Assembly: GCA_021734445.1 (NCBI GenBank) | Contig: JAIPIY010000005.1 | Coordinates: 1-55,209, forward strand | Origin: Minisyncoccota bacterium | GTDB lineage: Bacteria > Patescibacteriota > Minisyncoccia > Phycocordibacterales > UBA1006 | Length of the DNA: 55,209 nucleotides | Direction: 5' to 3' | Shown: piece by piece, positions 15,530 through 24,554 of the stretch | Layout: each line of letters begins with the position of its first letter | How positions within the stretch are numbered: the first letter of the stretch is position 1 | Translations under genes and position numbers: made by a program | Notes under the pieces: model-generated | Databases searched by the model: none | What the model was told of the DNA's origin: nothing | What the model saw: the letters and a program-made list of their open reading frames with translations, nothing else

Positions 15530-15614
15530 CGGAGGATAGGAGATTCGAACTCCTGGTGGGTTACCCCACACACGCTTTCCAAGCGTGCGCACTAGACCGC
15601 TATGCGAATCCTCC
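15530..15614 (-). tRNA. tRNA-Ser (GGA)
   Basis: Reads on the minus strand from GGAGGAT to ATCCTCC (perfect 7-bp acceptor stem), with anticodon loop CTTGGAAAG (anticodon GGA, codons UCC/UCU), a long variable arm (GTGTGGGGTAACCCAC) diagnostic of class II tRNA-Ser, and T-loop GTTCGAATC. The discriminator base is G, as expected for serine. The 3' CCA is not encoded (the genome continues GCAATG). Confidence 0.95.
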
Positions 15615-15655
15615 TCATTATCTGTATTGCTCAGGGAATACTCAAATACCAGAGA

Positions 15656-16543
15656 CTACTTCCCTAACAACGCATTAATTCTTTCTTCTGCTGGGGGGTG
15701 GGTTGCAAATAATCCTGCTACTTTTTTCTTGAATCCACTACCCTTTGGATCTGCAATGTATAGGTGTGCAATAGCAGATGACTGTCGTTGCAATGGCCGT
15801 GTAACAGAACTAATTTTTTCTAATGCTCGTGCTAGACCTTCGGGATATCGGGTTAACAACGCCCCCGTTGCATCCGCCAGATATTCACGTTTTCGAGAAA
15901 TAGCCAATTGAATCAATAACCCAATCAATGGCGCCAAGATAGACAAAATAACACCAATAATCATTAATGCATTTCCTCCGCGGTCATTGTCTCGTCCACC
16001 TCCACCAAATAACATGCTTCGTAAAAATATATCGGACAAAATGGCAATAAACCCAACCAATACAACCACAACGGTAGACAGTAACATATCTTTGTTTCCA
16101 ATGTGTGCCAATTCGTGCGCTACTACCCCTTCTAATTCATCACGTTCCAGTATTTGTAACAATCCTGTTGTTACTGCAATAACCGCATGGTCTTTGTCAC
16201 GTCCTGTTGCAAATGCATTGGGTGCAGAATCCTGAATCACGTATAATTTTGGCATCGGTAATCCCGCAGTGATGCAGAGATTTTCTGTGATGGTATAGAG
16301 ATCAAAATATGCTTCCCTGGTTGCAGGTTTTGCACCTGACAAAGAAATTACAATTTTGTGTGAAAACCAGTATGAACCAATATTCATAACAATACTAAAC
16401 GCAACAAAAATATACAGAATCGTTGGATCTCCGTAATAGTAGCTAAAAAACCAACCAATACCAATAACCACGATAAAGAATATCGTCATTAATAACCACG
16501 TCTTCCAAACGTTTTTTGATTGTTGAGTGTAAAGTGTTGCCAT
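15656..16543 (-). CDS. htpX: HtpX-like membrane zinc metalloprotease (M48)
   Basis: Membrane protein quality control. Two N-terminal membrane helices (residues 12-34, 40-60) precede the cytoplasmic catalytic site HELAH (zinc ligands) in EGVVAHELAHIGNKD, followed by two more helices and the third-ligand region EYLADATGALLTRYPEGLA. It ends with THPPAEERINAL, typical of HtpX. At 295 aa it has normal length. It lies 5 bp downstream of the SPFH gene, so the two form an operon, and it is near lemA, a common partner of htpX in bacteria. Confidence 0.95.
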   Translation of the reverse strand: MATLYTQQSKNVWKTWLLMTIFFIVVIGIGWFFSYYYGDPTILYIFVAFSIVMNIGSYWFSHKIVISLSGAKPATREAYFDLYTITENLCITAGLPMPKLYVIQDSAPNAFATGRDKDHAVIAVTTGLLQILERDELEGVVAHELAHIGNKDMLLSTVVVVLVGFIAILSDIFLRSMLFGGGGRDNDRGGNALMIIGVILSILAPLIGLLIQLAISRKREYLADATGALLTRYPEGLARALEKISSVTRPLQRQSSAIAHLYIADPKGSGFKKKVAGLFATHPPAEERINALLGK

Positions 16544-16548
16544 AACTA

Positions 16549-17298
16549 TTATTCTTTCTTTCCAAATCCTTCCAACGCTTTTAGTATCTCCATGGGAATC
16601 ATATACACCACGGTATTAGATTGATCAGATGACATATCATTAATGGATTGCAGTGTTCGCAAATGTAATGCCCCCGGAGCAGATGCCAGCATAGTTGCAG
16701 CCTTTGCCATGTTTTCAGATGCTGCCAATTCCCCTTCTGAGGTAATGATAACCGCACGTTTTTCTCGTTCTGCTTCGGCTTGTTTACCAATCGTGCGTTC
16801 TAATTCTGGAGGCAAGCTCACATCTTTTAATTCTACATTTTGAACCTTGAGTCCCCAATTGTCTGTTTCGATATCTACAATTTCACGAATACGATCCGCA
16901 ATTTTATCACGACCAGACAGAAGTTCATCCAAAGTTACTTCACCCACAATATTACGCATAGTAGTTTGAGCATACTGAGAAATAGCATGTTGAAAATTTT
17001 CCACCTCGATAATCGCTTTGGATGCATCGCTGACTTTGTAATAAATTACTGCATTAACACGAACTGAAACATTGTCTCGAGTAATTGCATTTTGATCAGG
17101 AACATCTACTGCTTTGGTACGAATATCTACCTTTTGATATGATTGAAAAACAGGAATAACCAAACGCCACCCAGGTTCCATAATTCCGGTAAATTTACCT
17201 AATGTAAACCGTATTCCTCGCTGATATTGATTAATTTGTCGGATACTGGCCAGTAATATACCAATAACGATTACTCCTCCAGTAAAAAGTGTTTCCAT
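16549..17298 (-). CDS. SPFH/band 7 (slipin-type) membrane protein
   Basis: Scaffold protein of membrane microdomains and protease regulation. An N-terminal hydrophobic segment (VIVIGILLASI, 10-20) is followed by QYQRGIRFTLGKFTGIMEPGWRLVIPVFQ, the hallmark of slipins/stomatins, and the band 7 domain with VRVNAVIYYKV and YAQTTMRNIVGEVTLDELL. The helical tail (EAEREKRAVIITSEGE, AENMAKAATML) matches oligomerising C-termini. At 249 aa it is standard. Directly upstream of htpX, consistent with a membrane proteostasis pair. Confidence 0.95.
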   Translation of the reverse strand: METLFTGGVIVIGILLASIRQINQYQRGIRFTLGKFTGIMEPGWRLVIPVFQSYQKVDIRTKAVDVPDQNAITRDNVSVRVNAVIYYKVSDASKAIIEVENFQHAISQYAQTTMRNIVGEVTLDELLSGRDKIADRIREIVDIETDNWGLKVQNVELKDVSLPPELERTIGKQAEAEREKRAVIITSEGELAASENMAKAATMLASAPGALHLRTLQSINDMSSDQSNTVVYMIPMEILKALEGFGKKE

Positions 17299-17392
17299 AA
17301 TTCTTGTTTCTATTATTTAGTAATTTAAACCTAATATATCAAGTATACACGAACGGGGAAAAAATTTCCATGAAGCGGATTTTACAAGAAAT

Positions 17393-19150
17393 TTACCAGC
17401 TTCCACCGCCTCCACCACCGCCTCCACCACCAGAAGACCCTCCACCACCAGAACCCGAACTAAATGAACTACCCGAAGAAGAGGAAGGAGGTTGTGAAGT
17501 CAGCGTTTGTCCTGTTTGATTTGCAAAGGTATTCATTGAATTTGCCAACATAACTGCATGTAACGCACCCGTATCACCGCGATACCATGATGGATTCATG
17601 AGAATATTATTAAATTTTTCTGCCCATTTTTTCTCGAGACCAAATACCATCGCGTAGGGTAATAATTTTTCAAATGTTTCCATTTCTTTTTCAGGATCAT
17701 TGTGAAAATGAATTCTATCAATTTCAGCCATACCAATATAGGTTTTTAACCCTCGTAATAAATATTCTTGTTGTAATCCTATTTCTGTCAGATGTGCCCA
17801 ATTCGGACCCCAGATTCCTTTAATAATCCCAACCAATACACACGAAGTCGAAAAAGCAAAACCAACATGTGGACCTAATAGCAACCAAACGAAAACACCC
17901 GGATTTACAGCCAAGAAAAAAGAAATAAACACCGAAAATAACCGTGATGAACCTCCTGTTATTTTCGAGGGAAAAAGGTATTGTTCTGATACTAACATAT
18001 CCTGCACAAGATTTTTTACCTCACTGGTAATAACATAGAATGAATTTTTTAAATCTTTTTCCTTTTTCCCAATTAATCCATCTAATAGTTTTTTGTTCGA
18101 TTCAGATAGATGGTCATATGTTTTCTCTGTACCATGAAATGCGAATTCGTTATCTATTTTTTCAATAATAATATATCCTTGAATTGCTAAATAAATAATT
18201 TGTGCAGGTAGCCCTTTACTCGATATAAATCCATGCATAATAACATCGGTTTCCATAGGCTCTATTCCGTCCGCATCATACTGTGTAACAATAGGATTAT
18301 TGTTATAAAACGTTCTTTTTTCTCTCCAGAATTTAATTCTTTTCCTAAACCAAAAATATACCACGACCAATGGAAGCGGGTAAAAAATATATTTCCATGC
18401 ATGTAATAAAAAAGCCACCAACCAATGTGGTTCAGCAACAAGCCCTTTTGGAAAACCAACCGCAACCGTCATGCCCTGGTACGAATTTAACCTGTGAGGC
18501 TGATCTGCGCTAAAATCGACAATGGTCGTATTATCCACATATGACACCTGTGTGGAGCCAGAACAACCCATAGTAGAACCAGATTCTCCACAATATGACG
18601 CAATTTGTAAATCAGATTCATCGACAATCATTGGCAACACTATTCGAGAAGACGCATTTTCTATAGGAACCTCCCATGCATCCCCGGTACTATTCCAATA
18701 TATTTCTGAAAAGTCTTTGAATGACCCTATGGCATTTTGTACGCGGTAATTGATTACATACGTATATTCGCCTGTCAGATATACATCTGGATTACCAATA
18801 CGAACATCAAACTGATTCGCAAAGTTATTTTCAAGAAGATATTCAAGCAAGTTTCCTGATTCATCTGTAACGGATAATAATGCAATATTTATTTTCTTTG
18901 TAGCGCCTGAAACCTTGGACAAAGGTATCTCGCGATAAATCCCCCGTCGTTCATTGATTCCAAAATCATACTGGATTTTTTCTGTGACCAATATATCACC
19001 CGATTCAAGAACTTGTATTTCTGTATGAAAAGACGTTATTTTTTCTTGTGTTGATTGTGCAAAGGTAAAGGTTGGGAGAAAAATAAAAAAACCAATAATC
19101 GACAGCCAGATCATAGCAATATATAGAAATCGCGAAGAATATACATTCAT
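17393..19150 (-). CDS. DUF2207 membrane protein with a Gly-rich C-terminus
   Basis: 585 aa. Signal peptide (9-31), then an extracytoplasmic DUF2207 domain (SFHTEIQVLESGDILVTEKIQYDFG, RRGIYREIPL), a membrane segment near 230-250, a cytoplasmic part, further helices near 395-440, and a terminal low-complexity tail of Gly and Ser ending GGSW. This layout is that of the YciQ/DUF2207 family, whose function is poorly defined but often linked to LemA, which is two genes away. Transcription appears leaderless: TATACT lies 8 bp before the ATG (19159-19164). Confidence 0.88.
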   Translation of the reverse strand: MNVYSSRFLYIAMIWLSIIGFFIFLPTFTFAQSTQEKITSFHTEIQVLESGDILVTEKIQYDFGINERRGIYREIPLSKVSGATKKINIALLSVTDESGNLLEYLLENNFANQFDVRIGNPDVYLTGEYTYVINYRVQNAIGSFKDFSEIYWNSTGDAWEVPIENASSRIVLPMIVDESDLQIASYCGESGSTMGCSGSTQVSYVDNTTIVDFSADQPHRLNSYQGMTVAVGFPKGLVAEPHWLVAFLLHAWKYIFYPLPLVVVYFWFRKRIKFWREKRTFYNNNPIVTQYDADGIEPMETDVIMHGFISSKGLPAQIIYLAIQGYIIIEKIDNEFAFHGTEKTYDHLSESNKKLLDGLIGKKEKDLKNSFYVITSEVKNLVQDMLVSEQYLFPSKITGGSSRLFSVFISFFLAVNPGVFVWLLLGPHVGFAFSTSCVLVGIIKGIWGPNWAHLTEIGLQQEYLLRGLKTYIGMAEIDRIHFHNDPEKEMETFEKLLPYAMVFGLEKKWAEKFNNILMNPSWYRGDTGALHAVMLANSMNTFANQTGQTLTSQPPSSSSGSSFSSGSGGGGSSGGGGGGGGGGSW

Positions 19151-19201
19151 ATATAATCAGTATATATGAATACCCAAAAAACTTCTACAAAAATACTTTC
19201 C

Positions 19202-19238
19202 ATAAAAAGAACCCCAAAGCCATTGCTGACTTTGGGGA
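19202..19238 (-). terminator. Terminator of the histidine phosphatase gene
   Basis: Stem CCCCAAAG/CTTTGGGG with a 10-nt loop; on the minus strand it is followed by TTCTTTTTATG. Confidence 0.8.
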
Positions 19239-19258
19239 TATTTAAACCTTATACAGGA

Positions 19259-20077
19259 TTATGATTTACGATTTATTTCTGCCTCTTGCAGTAATTCTTC
19301 GTTAGAATACTTACGCCTTTCGATGAGTGAAAAATCGTCAATTAGATCACCTCCACCCGCAGGGCGAATAATCCTCATCCAATCAAGATGACTGGCCATT
19401 TCCGTTTCAGGCAATTCTGGATTCTGCCTGGTGTAATGGATAATTGAACAGTTCGGAACACCCGATTTTTCTGTTTTACCCATCAGAAATTCAGTTGCCT
19501 GAGAATGAGACATTCGTTCCAAGATAATACGAAATGATCGCATCACATGCCCATGGCAGACAATCACAACATTTTTTCCATCACATTCTCTGGCAAGAGT
19601 ATCCAGAATAATCTTGATTCTTTGGCACAAATCCGCTACGCTTTCTCCCTGTGGTGGGCGAAAGAAAAATGGTTGAGTATCAAAAAACTTTTGTTGGGTC
19701 GAATAATCAGCATCCCGAATAGACGGAGGGATTACATTAAATAATCCGCCATCTCTTTCGCGGAGATTATAATCAATCATCCATGTTGCATCTGGTAATG
19801 ACAAATATGCAGCGGTTTGCATCGCGCGCACGTTACTGGAAACCAGCATACGGTCAAATGATATAAATCCATTCTCGTGCAACCATTCCCCAGCAAGTTT
19901 TGCCTGATCAACCCCCAGTGGAGTCAGCGCATACTGTGACTCATGAAGATTCAGGAATTCTTCTGAAAATGATGTTTCGTGTCCTGTCTCCTCGAATTGT
20001 CGTCTGGCAAGATTACCTTCTGATTGACCATGTCTGATCAAGAATAAATTTGAAGGCATTTTTCCTTGTGATTTCAT
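19259..20077 (-). CDS. Histidine phosphatase (phosphoglycerate mutase-like) family protein
   Basis: Phosphoryl transfer through a phosphohistidine. LIRHGQSEGN near residue 13 carries the catalytic RHG, RERDGG near 125 supplies the acid residue, and VCHGHVMR near 173 the second histidine. At 272 aa it is larger than simple SixA/CobC types, with insertions between the motifs. Whether it works on phosphoglycerate, a nucleotide or a protein cannot be told. It has its own terminator and lies between lemA and the DUF2207 gene on the same strand. Confidence 0.85.
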   Translation of the reverse strand: MKSQGKMPSNLFLIRHGQSEGNLARRQFEETGHETSFSEEFLNLHESQYALTPLGVDQAKLAGEWLHENGFISFDRMLVSSNVRAMQTAAYLSLPDATWMIDYNLRERDGGLFNVIPPSIRDADYSTQQKFFDTQPFFFRPPQGESVADLCQRIKIILDTLARECDGKNVVIVCHGHVMRSFRIILERMSHSQATEFLMGKTEKSGVPNCSIIHYTRQNPELPETEMASHLDWMRIIRPAGGGDLIDDFSLIERRKYSNEELLQEAEINRKS

Positions 20078-20150
20078 TTTTTTATTAGAGTTATGTATAA
20101 TATCGTACTTAATTTCAGTTTACTCTCAATAGTTATAACTGTCAAAATAT

Positions 20151-20180
20151 CAAAAAACCAGCCAAAATGGCTGGTTTTTA
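20151..20180 (-). terminator. Terminator of lemA
   Basis: CAAAAAACCAGCC-AAAAT-GGCTGGTTTTT, T-run on both strands, 17 bp after the lemA stop codon. Confidence 0.85.
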
Positions 20181-20196
20181 TTGAAAAGAATAAGGA

Positions 20197-20763
20197 TTAA
20201 AAACTTACTTTTACATTTTCTCGTTCTTCTGGAGCTCCTTCTAAATCAAAGAATTCTTTTTTCACAAAACCAAATATGTTTGCAATAATATTTGATGGGA
20301 ATGTTTCTGTTTTGATATTAAGATCACGTACATTTGCATTGTAAAATCGTCGAGCAGATTGAATTTTGTTTTCAGTGTCAGAGAGTTCTCGTTGTAGTTC
20401 AAGGAAATTCGTATTTGCTTTCAAATCTGGGTATGCTTCGGCAACGGCAAAGAGTGACTTCAGTGCGCCAGAGAGCATATTTTCAGCCTGCGCTGACTGT
20501 GCTGGATCACCTGATTGTTCTGCGTTCATCGCTGCTGTTCGCGCTTTTGTTACTTCTTCGAATACACCTTTTTCGTGTGCAGCGTATCCTTTTACTGCCT
20601 CGATCAAGTTTGGAATCAAATCATACCGACGCTTTAGTTGTACGTCGATATCTGCCCATGCTTCTTCAGCACGAGTTCGTAATCGCACAAAACCATTGTA
20701 CATTGAAACAGCCCAAAGAACGATCACAATAGCTATAATAATTAAGATTAAACCTGCATTCAT
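20197..20763 (-). CDS. lemA: LemA family protein
   Basis: 188 aa, N-terminal membrane anchor (LILIIIAIVIVLWAVSMYNGFV, 4-25) followed by the LemA four-helix domain with RRYDLIPNLIEAVKGYAAHE (45-64), YPDLKANTNFLELQRELSDTENKI and ARRFYNANVRDLN. These are family signatures. It probably acts at the inner face of the membrane together with HtpX-type proteins. It has its own terminator and a leader of about 40 bp or more. Confidence 0.95.
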   Translation of the reverse strand: MNAGLILIIIAIVIVLWAVSMYNGFVRLRTRAEEAWADIDVQLKRRYDLIPNLIEAVKGYAAHEKGVFEEVTKARTAAMNAEQSGDPAQSAQAENMLSGALKSLFAVAEAYPDLKANTNFLELQRELSDTENKIQSARRFYNANVRDLNIKTETFPSNIIANIFGFVKKEFFDLEGAPEERENVKVSF

Positions 20764-20819
20764 ATTTTTATATCATTAACGAATAAATTATATACAGTAT
20801 ACCATATTTTTTAAAAACA

Positions 20820-21701
20820 CTATTTCTCTTCCCGATTCAAAGATACCAACATTGGTGAGGCCAAAAAGATAGATGAATACGTTCCTATTATTGTTCCAAT
20901 TAGTAGAACCAATGCAAGATTTTGTGTTGATTCTGGTCCAAAAATAAATAAACTTATCAATACAACAACCAAGGTTACCGAGGTGTTCACCGAACGAACC
21001 AGTGTTTGTTGAATACTGTTACCTACTGTCGTAATAAATGTTTCCTGGGTATGATTTTTTGTATTTTCATGAAGATTTTCACGCACCCGATCAAATACCA
21101 CGATGGTATCATTTACTGATAATCCTAATATAGATAACATTCCGACAACGAACAATGCATCAATTTCTCTACCCAGTAGGGCAAAAATACCAGCAGGAAT
21201 AATGACATCATGAATTAATGCAATAACCGCGACAATACCATAATTCCAAGAAGAAATAGGTTTTGATACGTGACGAAATGCAAATGCCACAAAAAGAATA
21301 ATTGCAATAAGAACAAGGGCTAGCGCAATCATCGCTTTTGATTTTAATTCTTGACCCAAAGAAGGACCAATAGAAGTAAATCTCTCTTCCGTAGGAATAC
21401 TATCTTCAAATGTTACTGCAGAGATTAATGAAAGATGTTCTTCATGAGTTAAATCTTGTGTCCGAACAATAAAGCCATTTTCACCAAAAGGTTGCACCTT
21501 TGCGGAAAAACCACTTTCAGATAATAAAGCTTGTACTTCAGAAAGTTCGGGAACGTTATCTACATAAGAAACTTCAACAAATGCCCCACCGGTAAAATCA
21601 ATACCGAAATTAAGACCCTTGAATAATAAGGCCCCCAAAGATGCTAAAACTAAAAAGGCTGAAATAAAGAAAAAATAATTTCGATAGTGTAATATTTTCA
21701 T
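20820..21701 (-). CDS. secF: Protein translocase subunit SecF
   Basis: With SecD it uses the proton or sodium gradient to help late steps of Sec-dependent export. Six membrane helices; GLNFGIDFTGGAFVEV near 30-45 is the SecF signature, and the second conserved region is VGMLSILGLSVNDTIVVFDRVREN. 293 aa, usual size. It starts 4 bp after secD stops, a standard secD-secF operon. Confidence 0.97.
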   Translation of the reverse strand: MKILHYRNYFFFISAFLVLASLGALLFKGLNFGIDFTGGAFVEVSYVDNVPELSEVQALLSESGFSAKVQPFGENGFIVRTQDLTHEEHLSLISAVTFEDSIPTEERFTSIGPSLGQELKSKAMIALALVLIAIILFVAFAFRHVSKPISSWNYGIVAVIALIHDVIIPAGIFALLGREIDALFVVGMLSILGLSVNDTIVVFDRVRENLHENTKNHTQETFITTVGNSIQQTLVRSVNTSVTLVVVLISLFIFGPESTQNLALVLLIGTIIGTYSSIFLASPMLVSLNREEK

Positions 21702-21705
21702 AAAA

Positions 21706-23085
21706 TTATTGATTATTATGTTTTGTATCTTTTTTCAATCCAAAACCATTATTGAATAAAAATCGTGATACTTTTGAACCTTCAGATGGCGCCAACACCA
21801 AAAGAAACAATCGAGAAACAGTAATGGCAGAAATCATCGACACTAAAACTCCCAATCCAAAAGTCAAAGCAAATCCCTGAATCAAAGAGGTTCCAAACCA
21901 AAACAAAATCAATGCAGACAAGATACTGGAAAGATTACCATCTCGAATGGATAGCCACGCCCTGTCAAAGCCAGTTTTTATAGCATCAAATACGCCTCGC
22001 CCTGCGTCTAATTCTTCTTTCATTCTTTCAAAAATAAGAATATTCGCATCAACTGCCATCCCCAGAGAAATGATAAATCCTGCAATACCTGCTGCAGTGA
22101 GCACCACAGGAATTAATTTAAACAAAGCCAGCATAATTAATGTATATACAATCAATGCAACACTGGCAATCAAACCTGGTAATCGATACCAAATAATAAG
22201 GAACAAAGAGATAACCAAAAGTCCAATAAGACCCGCCATGATACCAGCAGAAATAGCACCAGAACCCAACCCTGCCCCGATAATATTGGTTTGCACTAAT
22301 TCAATAGGAACTGGCAATGCACCAGAGTTCAAACGACCTACCATAGTTTTTGCTTCTTCTGGAGTAAATGTTCCGGTTATTACCGCTTCCCCACCTGTTA
22401 TCTTTTCACGAACCATTGGTGCAGACAACAATGCACCGTCCAAATAAATAGCCAGAGTTTTATCAATACTTTGTTCGGTTAATTGTTCAAACAATTTCGA
22501 TCCTTCGTCATCAAACAATAATCCAATGCTGGGTTGTCGAGTTGTTGGATCAAATTGTAATGAGGCTCGTTTCAGATATCGCCCAGTTAAATCTGTTGGC
22601 TCGTACATGGAATCAACTGAAATTGTGCCCATATCAACCACACCATCTTCTCCTACAGTTAATTCAGACATTGCCTGAATACCTGCCTCTGATTCGGTTT
22701 TAAATTCCAATAATGGAGTCTGCCCAATCATAGCAATAGCTTCATCGATGTCTGTAATACCTGGTAATTCTACGATTAAACGATATTCAGGGTCATTACC
22801 TTCCGTACCAATACGAACTTCTTCTGTTTGAATATTAGGTTCTGAAACACCAAACAGATTCACTCGTCGTTCAATAACATCTCGAAGTGACGCCACGGCA
22901 GATGCTGGATCTTCTGTAATCGCTGAAATATCAGCCTGATACGTTAATGAAGATCCACCTGATAAATCAAGCCCCAAATGAAATGCGTACTTTTCAAGGT
23001 TATTTTTTTCACTATAAATAACAAAAAACGCAATCAGAGCTGATAACAGTAGTATGATAATAGCTTTTATTCGTATATTCCACAT
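21706..23085 (-). CDS. secD: Protein translocase subunit SecD
   Basis: Partner of SecF in protein export. N-terminal helix (9-25), then LGLDLSGGSSLTYQAD, the periplasmic P1 region with VIERRVNLFGVSEPNIQ, and five membrane helices with GMAVDANILIFERMKEEL. At 459 aa it is short compared with E. coli SecD (615 aa) but normal for Gram-positive-type and CPR SecD. No yajC is visible next to it. Confidence 0.97.
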   Translation of the reverse strand: MWNIRIKAIIILLLSALIAFFVIYSEKNNLEKYAFHLGLDLSGGSSLTYQADISAITEDPASAVASLRDVIERRVNLFGVSEPNIQTEEVRIGTEGNDPEYRLIVELPGITDIDEAIAMIGQTPLLEFKTESEAGIQAMSELTVGEDGVVDMGTISVDSMYEPTDLTGRYLKRASLQFDPTTRQPSIGLLFDDEGSKLFEQLTEQSIDKTLAIYLDGALLSAPMVREKITGGEAVITGTFTPEEAKTMVGRLNSGALPVPIELVQTNIIGAGLGSGAISAGIMAGLIGLLVISLFLIIWYRLPGLIASVALIVYTLIMLALFKLIPVVLTAAGIAGFIISLGMAVDANILIFERMKEELDAGRGVFDAIKTGFDRAWLSIRDGNLSSILSALILFWFGTSLIQGFALTFGLGVLVSMISAITVSRLFLLVLAPSEGSKVSRFLFNNGFGLKKDTKHNNQ

Positions 23086-23147
23086 ATACGGCTGATTTTA
23101 CCTTATTTAAGGCCAGATAGCAACTTTTTAAAAAAATACAAAATTGT

Positions 23148-23726
23148 TTATTTTCTTTTCTGCATAAGGTGAATCCAAGTACGAACCCCCTTTCTTCCTA
23201 GTATACGAATACCTACAGCCACAATAATTCCCAACAAAAAACCTGCTAAAATATCTGAAATAAAATGTATTCCTGACATCACGCGCGCTAAACCAATAAC
23301 CAGAGCCAAAAAACAAACTACAACCCCCAACTGTTTATGTTCCCAAAATAACGAAACACCCAGAGCGGTAAAAAATGCAGTATGCCCCGAAGGAAATGAC
23401 ATATCTCGAGTATACACAAACAAGGGTTCAATTTCTGGTATAGAAAGAAAAGGTCTTTGTACTGCGGTTACAAATTTGATCCATATCACTAATATCCAAG
23501 TAATAAAACCTACCGACAGAGATGCTAACACCTCCTTTGCTTGAACCGTGATACGAACCGGATGAATGCATATATATTGATTTTTATGATTATGCGCAAT
23601 TAAAAAAACAATAATACCTAAAATCATAATAATATCTCCATACCGGGCAACCCAATATGCTAGAAATTCCAAGAACGCGTATTCCTGAGTAAGTGTATTA
23701 AAATAAAGAGTACTATCGTAATTCAT
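23148..23726 (-). CDS. PAP2-type membrane phosphatase
   Basis: 192 aa with about five membrane helices. The three-part phosphatase signature is complete: KFVTAVQRP, PSGHTAF, and SGIHFISDILAG with its second-shell His and Asp. Enzymes of this family dephosphorylate undecaprenyl pyrophosphate, phosphatidic acid or related lipids; the closeness of rodA makes a role in recycling the cell-wall lipid carrier attractive, but that is inference. Its start overlaps folD by 14 bp, so the two are translationally coupled. Confidence 0.9.
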   Translation of the reverse strand: MNYDSTLYFNTLTQEYAFLEFLAYWVARYGDIIMILGIIVFLIAHNHKNQYICIHPVRITVQAKEVLASLSVGFITWILVIWIKFVTAVQRPFLSIPEIEPLFVYTRDMSFPSGHTAFFTALGVSLFWEHKQLGVVVCFLALVIGLARVMSGIHFISDILAGFLLGIIVAVGIRILGRKGVRTWIHLMQKRK

Positions 23727-24552
23727 ATTTTTTTTCTGCGACAGTCACTACATTATCGCATAGCATTAATGTTGTTAACGGACCAACACCTCCAGGAACA
23801 GGTATTAATATTCCAGCAATATTTTCAACAGATGCACGGTCGATATCGCCAACAACAGCACCAGCCATTTCAGATGTTCCCGCATCAATGAGAATACTCC
23901 CTTGTTTAATATGCTCCCCTTTTATTCCTTTTGCAATACCAGTTGCTGATATGATTACATCTGCATTCGCAATAATAGTTTCTTTACCTACTGTTTCTTT
24001 ATCTACAGCAGTAACATGATATCCTTCTTTTTTCAATACATGATACACTGGCTTTCCTACTAGTTTTCCCTTGCCCACCATAACGATATGAGATTCTTTT
24101 GATGTATCCAAATATTCCACAAAAGACATAATGGATCGCGCCGTTGGATATGATAAAGACACTTCGTTTGTATAAAATAATAATTCTGATTCTGGGTGTA
24201 AACAATCAACATCAAGATTCCGCGGAATAGACTCAAGCACGCGAGACGAATCAATATGATTTGGTAATGGTAATTGTACGATACATCCACAACAATGAAC
24301 ATCTAAAGAAGCATCAGAAATTGCCTGAATGACATCCTCTGTTGAAACATCTTCAGGAAGAGCAACAATACGAAAATCAATCCCCAATGATTCTGCTACA
24401 CCTTTTTTAACCTGCACATACTGTAAAGAAACAGGGTCATTACCAACAACAATATCAATTAATACAGGCTGGAATTGTAAAGAATCGATTCTTTGTTTTA
24501 GATCGTTATACACCTGCTCTCTTATTTTTTTACCTAATACAATTCGTGTCAT
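23713..24552 (-). CDS. folD: FolD: methylenetetrahydrofolate dehydrogenase/cyclohydrolase
   Basis: Interconverts 5,10-methylene-THF and 10-formyl-THF for one-carbon metabolism. The signature residues Y-x3-K are in LQYVQVKKGVAE (catalytic Lys), followed by CCGCIVQLPLPNHID, VVMVGKGKLVGKPV-like Rossmann motif at IVMVGKGKLVGKP, and the C-terminal IPVPGGVGPLTTLMLCDN. 279 aa, normal length. Only 2 bp downstream of rodA, so part of the same operon. Confidence 0.96.
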   Translation of the reverse strand: MTRIVLGKKIREQVYNDLKQRIDSLQFQPVLIDIVVGNDPVSLQYVQVKKGVAESLGIDFRIVALPEDVSTEDVIQAISDASLDVHCCGCIVQLPLPNHIDSSRVLESIPRNLDVDCLHPESELLFYTNEVSLSYPTARSIMSFVEYLDTSKESHIVMVGKGKLVGKPVYHVLKKEGYHVTAVDKETVGKETIIANADVIISATGIAKGIKGEHIKQGSILIDAGTSEMAGAVVGDIDRASVENIAGILIPVPGGVGPLTTLMLCDNVVTVAEKKYELR

Positions 24553-24554
24553 AG

